Source: Massilia sp. NR 4-1
Lineage (GTDB): Bacteria > Pseudomonadota > Gammaproteobacteria > Burkholderiales > Burkholderiaceae_D
DNA length: 64,000 nucleotides
Assembly (NCBI RefSeq): GCF_001191005.1
Contig: NZ_CP012201.1
Span: 4,340,001-4,404,000 of the forward strand
Direction: 5' to 3'
The stretch's first letter is position 1; each line of letters opens with the position of its first letter. The notes under the pieces were generated by a model that ran no database searches, had not been told where the DNA came from, and saw only the letters and a program-made list of their open reading frames with translations. Made by a program: the position numbers and the translations under genes. Shown piece by piece: positions 16,060 to 24,312 of the stretch.

Positions 16060-18135
16060 TTATGCGGCTTGCTCGACGGTCTGCGCGCTCTGGCGGTACA
16101 CGGGCAGGCGGACCTTGAATGTGGTTCCGTGCAGCGGCAGGCTGCTCACTTCCAGCCTGCCGCCCAGTTCATAGATGTATTCGCGGCTTTCGAACGCGCC
16201 AATGCCCATGCCGGCCGACTTGGTCGAATCGAAGGGCTTGAACAGGCGCTCGCGGATGAATTCCTCGCTCATGCCCTGTCCCGTGTCGCTGATTTCGATC
16301 AGCACCTCGTCGCCGTCGCTGGCGGCGCGCACCACCACCTTGCCATCCTTGGGCGTGGCTTCGATGGCGTTCTGGATCAGATGGCCCACCACCCTTTCCA
16401 GGCGCTCGCCGTCGGCCAGCACGCGCAGGCCGGACTGGCCGATTTCCAGCTGCGGCTTGGGTTCGAACGCCGCCTTCAGGGCGACGGCCTGGGTCAATAC
16501 CTGCTCCACCGAAAGCGGCGCGGGCCGCTGGGGCGAGGCGCTGCGGCTCAGCTTTTGCAGCAGCAGCTTCATTTTCTGCACCGAGTAGGCGACGGTGTCC
16601 TGCATATCGCGCTGGAACTCGGGATTGTTGCGGTGCTTTTCCGCGTTCGCCATCATCAGCGAAAGCTGGGCCACCAGGTTTTTCAGGTCATGCACCACGA
16701 AGGTGGACATGCGGTTGAAGGAATCGAACTGGCGCGCCAGCATCAGGGCGCCCGCCGCTTCCTGCTGCGCCAGATAGCTGGCCGCCTGGCTGCCGGCGAT
16801 CTTCAGCAGGTCGATCACCTCCCAGTTCAGGCGGATGGCGCCGCGCGGCTGCAGCAGCAGCACGAAGCCGAACAGGCGGCCATGCAGCATCAGCGGCAGC
16901 ACCAGGCGCGCGCGCGGATAGGCATCCAGCCAGGCGGGCAGCGGCACGCTGCCGAACAGTTCGGGGTGCTGGCGGTGCTCTTCCAGGTCGACCAGCCACT
17001 GCTTCTGTTCCATGAACTGGAGGAACGGGCTGTCGGCCGCTTCGGCCTTGTCCGGCAAGGGCATATGCCAATGGGCCGCCGGTTCGAACTGGCCGGAATC
17101 GCGCCGTATCCACAGCGCGCCGGCGGGGCTATCGACCAGCGAGGCCATGGCGCCGATGCTGCGCTCGCCCACGCCCTGGCCCTGCTCGGACAGGGTACGC
17201 GTGAACTGCATCCACTCTTCGCGGTAGTCGTAGTTGTAGCGGTAAAAATGCTTGGCGAGGAAAACCTTGAGCGAGGCGCGGAAGCTGCCCGAGAACAGTA
17301 TGCCCACCAGCAGGATGCTGGCGCCGAACAGGAAGGCCAGCTGCATCAGCGAACCCCACATGCCGCCGACGAAACGCAGGTAGTAGCCGGCAAAGCTCAT
17401 CGCCAGCAGATAGATGGCGGCGCCGATCAAGGTGGCCGAGTGGAACAGCATGCGGCGCGACACGGCGATCGGCGAAGCCCAGGAAGCGCTGCGCGACACC
17501 GAGATGGCGATCAGCGGCACCGTCAGCGCGTTGACCAGGCCGCGCGCCGACCACAGCTCCACATTCAGTTCGCGGAACAGCAGGGTGTCGCTATACATAT
17601 AAAAATCGTAAACGAAGATGCCGCCGATGCCCAGGCAGGCAAATTTGATGGCCCAGCGCTCGGTGGGCGGACGGTTGCGGTACAGCTGCTCCACCAGCAG
17701 CATGCCCAGCACGGCCAGGCCGACGCGGCCCACCACGGTCAGGTAAAACATCAGCGGCGCGCTAAGCCAGGGCAGCAGCAGCGCGCACGCCACCAGCAGT
17801 GCATAGCCGGCGCCGATGGCGCGCGCGAAGCGGCGGCGGCGCTCGCTGCCCTCGCCCTGCGGCGTCAGATGGCCGAGCAGGGACAGCAGGGCGATGGTCC
17901 ACGCGCCGTTGCGCGCCAGTTCCACCAGGTCGATGGCAAAGCTGGCCATGGTGGGCGGAATCAGCTGGGCGGTATACAGGGCGATGATGCCGCCCCAGAT
18001 CACGCTGAGCAGGCTGGCCAGCGCCAGCACGCGCACATGCTGGCGGCTGCGCCAGCTGGTCAGCAGGAACAGGCACAGAAGTAGAAACGCCAGCGCGGCG
18101 CTGGCGTAGCTGAAGGCGGCGGTCGTGTTGAGCAT
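16060..18135 (-). CDS. prsK: PEP-CTERM/XrtA system histidine kinase PrsK
   Basis: 691 residues. The first ~290 contain about eight to ten hydrophobic helices forming a membrane sensor. A GAF-like region follows (about 320-460). The kinase core has the H-box VVHDLKNLVAQLSLMM, the N-box VGHLIQNAIEATPKDGK and the G-boxes ISDTGQGM and GMGIGAFESREYI. The HDLKN form of the H-box is typical of this kinase family. It should autophosphorylate and pass the phosphate to PrsR. The gene sits 18 bases downstream of the sugar transferase in the same direction and 15 bases upstream of prsR. The sensed signal is unknown. Confidence 0.93.
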   Translation of the reverse strand: MLNTTAAFSYASAALAFLLLCLFLLTSWRSRQHVRVLALASLLSVIWGGIIALYTAQLIPPTMASFAIDLVELARNGAWTIALLSLLGHLTPQGEGSERRRRFARAIGAGYALLVACALLLPWLSAPLMFYLTVVGRVGLAVLGMLLVEQLYRNRPPTERWAIKFACLGIGGIFVYDFYMYSDTLLFRELNVELWSARGLVNALTVPLIAISVSRSASWASPIAVSRRMLFHSATLIGAAIYLLAMSFAGYYLRFVGGMWGSLMQLAFLFGASILLVGILFSGSFRASLKVFLAKHFYRYNYDYREEWMQFTRTLSEQGQGVGERSIGAMASLVDSPAGALWIRRDSGQFEPAAHWHMPLPDKAEAADSPFLQFMEQKQWLVDLEEHRQHPELFGSVPLPAWLDAYPRARLVLPLMLHGRLFGFVLLLQPRGAIRLNWEVIDLLKIAGSQAASYLAQQEAAGALMLARQFDSFNRMSTFVVHDLKNLVAQLSLMMANAEKHRNNPEFQRDMQDTVAYSVQKMKLLLQKLSRSASPQRPAPLSVEQVLTQAVALKAAFEPKPQLEIGQSGLRVLADGERLERVVGHLIQNAIEATPKDGKVVVRAASDGDEVLIEISDTGQGMSEEFIRERLFKPFDSTKSAGMGIGAFESREYIYELGGRLEVSSLPLHGTTFKVRLPVYRQSAQTVEQAA

Positions 18136-18153
18136 CCGGTCCCGCCCCTCCGC

Positions 18154-19557
18154 TTACCGGCCGCCCCGGAACACCACGACTTTGAAGGTGTCGATCAGGA
18201 TCAGGACATCCAGCAGCAGGCTATTGTTCTTCACGTAGTACAGGTCGTACTGCAGCTTCTGCAGCGCGTCCTCGACCGAGTCGCCGTAGCCGTAGCGCAC
18301 CTGGGCCCAGCCCGTGATGCCGGGCTTGATGCTGTGGCGGACATTGTAGTAAGGCACGCGCTCGGTCAGCTGCTCGACGAAATACGGCCGCTCCGGACGC
18401 GGGCCGACGAAGCTCATCTCGCCTTTGAGCACGTTCAGGATCTGCGGCAGCTCGTCGATGCGCAGCTTGCGGATGATGTTGCCGACGCGCGTCACGCGTG
18501 GATCGTTGCGCGCCGCCCACTGCGGCTTGCCGCCTTTTTCCGCATCGTTGAACATGCTGCGGAATTTCAGCACCTTGAACACATGGCCATCCTTGCCCAC
18601 GCGTTCCTGCTGATAGAAGATCGGTGCGCGGTCTTCGATGAAAATGCACAGCGCGGTAAACAGCATGACCGGCAGCGACACCGCCAGCAGCAAGAGGCTG
18701 GCCATCACGTCAAAGGCGCGCTTCATGAAGGCGCGCATGAAGCTCTGGTCAAAGCCGCCGCCGAACACCAGCCAGCTCGGTTGCAGCGAGTCGACGCGGA
18801 TCTGGCAGGTTTCGCGCTCGAAGAAGGTGGCCGCGTCCGTCACCTGGATGCCGTACAGTTTGCACTCCAGCAGTTCCTTGATCGGGAAGGCGCCGCCGCG
18901 GCGGTTGCTCACCGAGACCACGATCTCGCTGACGCGCTGCTTATTGGCCAGCGCCACCAGCGACTGTCCTTCTTCCAGCGGCAGCAGACTGGCTTGCGCC
19001 ACGCAGACATCCTCGGAAGGCACGGGAATATAGCCGGCGATATCGTATTTGCGGTAGGAGCTCTTGCGCAGGGCCAGGTCGCCGCATTCCTTGGCCAGCG
19101 CGCCGCCGCCGAGGAAGATGATGCGCGATTCGAGGAAGTGGAATTCCGAGGTCTTCAGGAACATCACCCGCGCCAGCAGAATGCCGCTGCCGGAAAAGAA
19201 GAAGACCATGACCAGGATGCCGCGGCCGAAATACAGCTCGGGCGCCAGATAGAACACCAGGGTCAGGATGCAGAAGCCCATGGCGAAGGACGGCATGAGC
19301 TGGAAGAAGAAGGAATTGCGCAAGCCTTCATTGAAATTGATCTGGTACATGCCCAATGCGCTCATGCTGAACACAATGGCGGCCGCAAAGACGCAGGCGG
19401 ACATGAAGAAATGGTCGAGTTTCGGCAGCACGAATTCTTCGCCGTCGAAAAAGCGCAGGCCGGCCCCGGCATAGAAGGAGCCGATCAGGATCAGCACCTC
19501 CAGAAACAGCAGGCTGAATACGACCTTAGAGACGTAGTGGTTTGAGATTCTTAGCAT
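18154..19557 (-). CDS. XrtA-associated initiating sugar transferase (TIGR03013-type)
   Basis: 467 residues from the ATG at 19555-19557, which has a strong GGGAGG ribosome site; a GTG five codons upstream lies before that site and was rejected. Five hydrophobic segments precede a Rossmann-like region with IIFLGGGALAKEC. The C-terminal bacterial sugar transferase domain begins AFDVMASLLLLAVSLPVM and contains KVLKFRSMFNDAEKGG and LNVLKGEMSFVGPRPE, the signature of polyprenyl-phosphate hexose-1-phosphate transferases. The enzyme should start repeat-unit synthesis by loading a sugar phosphate onto undecaprenyl phosphate. It is encoded between tviC and prsK on one leftward transcript. Confidence 0.92.
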   Translation of the reverse strand: MLRISNHYVSKVVFSLLFLEVLILIGSFYAGAGLRFFDGEEFVLPKLDHFFMSACVFAAAIVFSMSALGMYQINFNEGLRNSFFFQLMPSFAMGFCILTLVFYLAPELYFGRGILVMVFFFSGSGILLARVMFLKTSEFHFLESRIIFLGGGALAKECGDLALRKSSYRKYDIAGYIPVPSEDVCVAQASLLPLEEGQSLVALANKQRVSEIVVSVSNRRGGAFPIKELLECKLYGIQVTDAATFFERETCQIRVDSLQPSWLVFGGGFDQSFMRAFMKRAFDVMASLLLLAVSLPVMLFTALCIFIEDRAPIFYQQERVGKDGHVFKVLKFRSMFNDAEKGGKPQWAARNDPRVTRVGNIIRKLRIDELPQILNVLKGEMSFVGPRPERPYFVEQLTERVPYYNVRHSIKPGITGWAQVRYGYGDSVEDALQKLQYDLYYVKNNSLLLDVLILIDTFKVVVFRGGR

Positions 19558-19630
19558 TTTTCCCTCCCGCACAACCCTATTCTTCTGGATGAGAGCCGCG
19601 TCCCCACGCCGCCTCTCCAGGATTCGTTTT

Positions 19631-20677
19631 CTAATTGGAACGAACCAGATTGCGGACGTACCAATCCATGGCCTCTTTCAGTCCCTCTCCGATGCGGTGG
19701 GTAGGGTTAAAGCCAAGCAGTTGCCGTGCCTTGCCGATATCCGCCTGAGAATGGCGCACATCGCCGGCGCGGAAATCCTTGTACTGCGCCTGGTGCTCCT
19801 GCAGATGCGGGAAACGGTCCAGCAGCAGCTGGTGCATCATGCGGTACAGCTGGTTAAGGCTGGTGCGCTCGTTGAGCGCCACGTTATAAACCTGATTCAC
19901 CGCTTGCGGCGCCGTGGCCAGGGCCGCCAGCAGATTGGCCTGGACCACATTGTCGATAAAGCAGAAATCGCGGCTCGTCTCGCCATCGCCATTGATGAAT
20001 AATGGCTGGTTCTTGATCAGCGCTGCCACCCACTGCGGAATCACCGCCGCATAGGCGCCATTCGGGTCCTGGCGCGGACCGAACACATTGAAATAGCGCA
20101 GGCCGATCGATTCAGTGCCGTAGCAGCGCGCGAACACGTCCGCATACAGCTCGTCGGCATACTTGGTCACCGCATACGGCGACAAAGGATTGCCGATCTG
20201 GTCTTCCACTTTCGGCAGTCCGGGATGGTCGCCGTAGGTCGAGCTGGAAGCGGCGTACACGAAGCGTTTGATTTTCGCGTCGCGCGCGGCCACCAGCATG
20301 TTCAGGAATCCGGTGACATTGGTTTCATGCGTGGCCAGCGGATCTTCGATCGAGCGCGTGACGGAACCGAGGGCCGCTTCATGCAGCACGAAATCCACAC
20401 CGGCGCAGGCATGCTCGCAGTCGGCGCGCTGGCGGATATCGCCTTCGATGAAGCTGAAATTCTCCCAGGCCTGCGCGCCCACCAGCGCCTGCACCTGTTC
20501 CAGGTTGTGGCGGTGGCCGGTGGCGAAATTATCCAGGCCAGTCACGCGCTGGTTCAGCTTCAGCAAGGCTTCCAGCAGATTGGAGCCGATGAAACCGGCC
20601 ACCCCGGTGATCAGCCAGTGGTAGCGCTGTCCACGCAGGTGTTCCTGAATTTCCTCAAACTTGCCCACGGCTTCCAT
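19631..20677 (-). CDS. tviC: NAD-dependent UDP-sugar C4-epimerase (TviC-like)
   Basis: 348 residues, extended short-chain dehydrogenase fold. The NAD-binding motif is TGVAGFIGSN near residue 28. The catalytic serine lies in VYAASSSTYGDHP and the YxxxK pair in YAVTKYADELY. FNVFGPRQDPNG is typical of UDP-GlcNAc(A) 4-epimerases. With the neighbouring TviB-like dehydrogenase it forms the two-step route from UDP-GlcNAc to UDP-GalNAcA known from Vi antigen synthesis. That would supply an aminouronic acid for the exopolysaccharide. The gap to tviB is 41 bases. The exact sugar is inferred from the pairing. Confidence 0.9.
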   Translation of the reverse strand: MEAVGKFEEIQEHLRGQRYHWLITGVAGFIGSNLLEALLKLNQRVTGLDNFATGHRHNLEQVQALVGAQAWENFSFIEGDIRQRADCEHACAGVDFVLHEAALGSVTRSIEDPLATHETNVTGFLNMLVAARDAKIKRFVYAASSSTYGDHPGLPKVEDQIGNPLSPYAVTKYADELYADVFARCYGTESIGLRYFNVFGPRQDPNGAYAAVIPQWVAALIKNQPLFINGDGETSRDFCFIDNVVQANLLAALATAPQAVNQVYNVALNERTSLNQLYRMMHQLLLDRFPHLQEHQAQYKDFRAGDVRHSQADIGKARQLLGFNPTHRIGEGLKEAMDWYVRNLVRSN

Positions 20678-20718
20678 GCCTCCACTGTTCTTGTCGGTTG
20701 CGGCGCGCGCCGCCGCGC

Positions 20719-22020
<1,302 letters not shown>

Positions 22021-22025
22021 AAAAG

Positions 22026-22042
22026 AATTACATTTTGTAATT
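22026..22042. promoter_or_regulatory. Palindrome in the tviB leader
   Basis: AATTACATTTTGTAATT is a perfect inverted repeat (7-base arms, 3-base centre) directly upstream of the tviB start, at the edge of an AT-rich stretch (about 22021-22240) that must hold the promoter of the leftward operon. It could be an operator. No known regulator consensus was recognised, and no sigma-54 promoter was seen. Confidence 0.4.
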
Positions 22043-22261
22043 ATGCTAACTATATATCATTACTTGAAACTATTCAATGTGCAATTTGTCGCAAATTAGT
22101 CTGCCTTTTGTGCATGACAGCAGCGTGACGCCAGACCCGCAGCCATGGGCTTTTTTGCCACAGTTTTGCAGGTGAAAGATTGATTCCAGACAAGCCAGAT
22201 TATTGCTTTATTTATATGGAATATCGATTCTACACTGCTTGCTGAGCTTGATCCACAGAAG

Positions 22262-22292
22262 AACTGTGGCTAGCTGCAAGCTAGCCACAGTT
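22262..22292 (-). terminator. Strong hairpin between the chemoreceptor and tviB
   Basis: AACTGTGGCTAGCT and AGCTAGCCACAGTT form a perfect 14-base stem around a 3-base loop, 27 bases past the chemoreceptor stop. Only a weak T-run follows on the minus strand. It probably ends chemoreceptor transcription before the tviB operon. Confidence 0.6.
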
Positions 22293-22318
22293 GAGCAGGA
22301 AGGCGGGGATGGGAGGGG

Positions 22319-23983
22319 TCAGGCCAGTTGCTTGAACTTGTTTTTTTCCAGCCGTGGCGGGGCCGGCGGCGTGGCGCGCGGACCGGCCTGGGGCGGGCTG
22401 CGGCGCGCGGCAATTTCCTTGAGCTTGAACACCGCCATCGCCTGGGCCACCCATTCTGCCTGCTGCGCCAGGCTGCGCGCCGCCGCCGCCGCCTGTTCCA
22501 CCAGCGCGGCATTTTGCTGGGTAATGTCGTCGATCTGGTTGACCGCCTGGTTGACCTGCACGATGCCGTGGCTTTGCTGCTGGGTGGCCGAGGAAATCTC
22601 GTCCATCACATGGGTAACCCGCTCCACCGACTCGATAACTTCGCTCATCGTGCTGCCCGCGTTGCTGGTCAGCGCAGTGCCGGCGTCGACCTTGGAGATG
22701 GACAGGTCGATCAGCTGTTTCACCTCCTTGGCCGCCGTGGCGGAACGGTGGGCCAGGCTGCGCACCTCGCTGGCGACCACGGCGAAGCCCTTGCCATGTT
22801 CGCCGGCACGCGCCGCCTCCACCGCCGCATTCAGCGCCAGGATATTGGTCTGGAAGGCGATGCCGTCGATCATGCCGATGATATCGAGGATCTTGCGCGA
22901 AGATGTGCTGATATCGCCCATGGTCTGCACCACTTGCGAGACGATGTTGCCGCCTTGGGCGGCAATGCGCGAAGCCTGTCCCGCCAGCTCATTGGCGCTG
23001 GCCACGTTGCCGGCGCTTTGCTGCACATTCGTGGTGAGTTGCTCCATGCTCGCCGCTGTTTGCTGCAAGCTCGAAGCCTGCGACTCGGTGCGGCCCGACA
23101 AGTCCATATTGCCACTGGCGATCTCGCTCGTGGCCAGCTTGATTTCGTCGAAGTTGGCGCGGACATCGCCGATGATGCTGTGAAGATTGACGTTGGTCTG
23201 GCGCAGCGCCGCGAGCAGCTGGCCCATGTCGTTATGCTGGGGAATATCCAGCACCCCGGTCAGGTCGCCGCCCGCCATCTTGCGCGCGAAGCCGATGGCT
23301 TGCTGCAGCGGCGTCACAATCGCCTGGTGCAGGCTGTACCATACATACAACGCCCCGGCCACGGCCAAGGCCGACAGACCGCTCAGCCAGCCATGCAAGG
23401 CACTGCCGTCGCCGCTGGTCCACAGGCCCAGCGCCAGCAAAGCCAGCACCAGGCTGACCCCGCCCATGCCCAGGCCGATGTGGCGCGCCAGCGACAGTTG
23501 GCTCAGCTGCGTCAGCTTACCGATGAGGCCACCACGCAACACCTGGCCGTGGCGCAGCATCAAGCCACGCGGATTGCCGTTGCGCAGTTCGCGGTAGAGC
23601 TCGTCTGCCTGGCGCACCTGTTCGCGGTTGGGTTTGGTGCGCACCGACATATAGCCGACCGGCCGGCCGCCTTCGATCACCGGCGTCACATTCGCCAGCA
23701 CCCAGTAGAAATCGCCATTCTTGCAACGGTTTTTCACCATGCCGGTCCAGGGCATGCCCGCCTTGATGGTGAGCCACAGGTCGGCAAACGCTTCCGCCGG
23801 CATATCCGGGTGACGCAGGATATTCTGCGGCGCGCCGATCAATTCGTCTTCCGCAAAGCCGCTGACTTCGATGAAGTAGGGGTTGGCGTATTGGATCTTG
23901 CCCTTCAAGTCAGTGGTGGAGACGATGGTCTTTCCATCGTCCAGGACAAATTCATTATTGGTGACCGGAGAATTCACGCGCAT
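22319..23983 (-). CDS. Aer-like methyl-accepting chemotaxis protein with N-terminal PAS domain
   Basis: 554 residues. Residues 1-120 form a PAS domain of the Aer redox-sensor type (IQYANPYFIEVSGFAEDELI, then GMPWTGMVKNRCKNGDFYWV). Two close hydrophobic helices follow (about 170-225), then a HAMP-like linker. The signalling tip contains GIAFQTNILALNAAVEAARA and GKGFAVVASEVRSLA, the invariant hairpin of chemoreceptors. There is no periplasmic sensor, so it should respond to internal redox or energy state and feed CheA/CheW. It is transcribed leftward and diverges from the iron/oxygen-regulated operon at 24313. A perfect palindrome lies in its upstream region. Confidence 0.92.
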   Translation of the reverse strand: MRVNSPVTNNEFVLDDGKTIVSTTDLKGKIQYANPYFIEVSGFAEDELIGAPQNILRHPDMPAEAFADLWLTIKAGMPWTGMVKNRCKNGDFYWVLANVTPVIEGGRPVGYMSVRTKPNREQVRQADELYRELRNGNPRGLMLRHGQVLRGGLIGKLTQLSQLSLARHIGLGMGGVSLVLALLALGLWTSGDGSALHGWLSGLSALAVAGALYVWYSLHQAIVTPLQQAIGFARKMAGGDLTGVLDIPQHNDMGQLLAALRQTNVNLHSIIGDVRANFDEIKLATSEIASGNMDLSGRTESQASSLQQTAASMEQLTTNVQQSAGNVASANELAGQASRIAAQGGNIVSQVVQTMGDISTSSRKILDIIGMIDGIAFQTNILALNAAVEAARAGEHGKGFAVVASEVRSLAHRSATAAKEVKQLIDLSISKVDAGTALTSNAGSTMSEVIESVERVTHVMDEISSATQQQSHGIVQVNQAVNQIDDITQQNAALVEQAAAAARSLAQQAEWVAQAMAVFKLKEIAARRSPPQAGPRATPPAPPRLEKNKFKQLA

Positions 23984-24055
23984 GACGCTTTTCCTTCACA
24001 TATATAAGGGAACAAGGAATCGATGCACGAACCAGGGGCTGGGGTTCGCAAACAC

Positions 24056-24075
24056 AGGCAAACAGCTGTTTGCCT
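24056..24075. promoter_or_regulatory. Perfect 20-base palindrome upstream of the chemoreceptor
   Basis: AGGCAAACAGCTGTTTGCCT reads the same on both strands over 20 bases, about 75 bases upstream of the chemoreceptor start. A partial copy (GCAAACACAGGCAAAC) overlaps its left half. With no loop and no T-run it looks more like a dimeric repressor site than a terminator. The regulator is unknown. Confidence 0.45.
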
Positions 24076-24183
24076 AGCGCACGGCGCTACCTGCCATGCC
24101 CAGGGTTTTTTGGAGTATAGAAAACAAAAACTTGAGGATTCTCACCAATTGTCGCAACGACGCAACTTACAACAGTGGCTTTC

Positions 24184-24197
24184 TTGATCTAGATCAA
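24184..24197 (+). promoter_or_regulatory. FNR/Anr-type box
   Basis: TTGATCTAGATCAA is an exact match to the FNR/Anr consensus TTGAT-N4-ATCAA. It lies 116 bases upstream of the TonB receptor start. Its centre (24190.5) is about 41.5 bases upstream of the start site implied by the ATTTAA -10 candidate, the class II activator position. It predicts induction at low oxygen. Confidence 0.75.
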
Positions 24198-24214
24198 TGC
24201 GAATAGTTCTCATT
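24196..24214. promoter_or_regulatory. Fur-type box
   Basis: AATGCGAATAGTTCTCATT matches 16 of 19 positions of the perfect Fur-like palindrome found at 52691-52709 in this same window. It touches the FNR box and would lie between the -35 and -10 regions, a repressor position. It predicts repression of the downstream operon when iron is plentiful. Confidence 0.7.
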
Positions 24215-24312
24215 AACATTTAAGCTCGCGGTTTCCTTTCTTATCGATACCGTCAGCCACTCGGCCCGCCCGAACCAGCCAGCCCGGACTCGTCCCCACC
24301 ACCGGAGGCTAG

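Larger units (their letters stand above)
23984..24312. promoter_or_regulatory. Divergent intergenic region holding regulatory palindromes
   Basis: This 329-base gap has no supported gene. It contains a 20-base palindrome on the chemoreceptor side and, on the TonB receptor side, an FNR-type box adjoining a Fur-type box. A possible -10 (ATTTAA, about 24218-24223) lies where it would place the FNR box near -41.5 of a start site around 24232. A GGAGG ribosome site precedes the TonB receptor ATG. Confidence 0.65.

Noticed and set aside
22155..22170. Sigma-54-like sequence TTGCCACAGTTTTGCA
   Set aside because: It lacks the GG of the -24 element, has the wrong spacing and points away from the tviB operon.
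23984..24312. B12 riboswitch upstream of the CobN-like operon
   Set aside because: No B12-box-like sequence or matching stem was seen. The Fur and FNR boxes explain regulation better.
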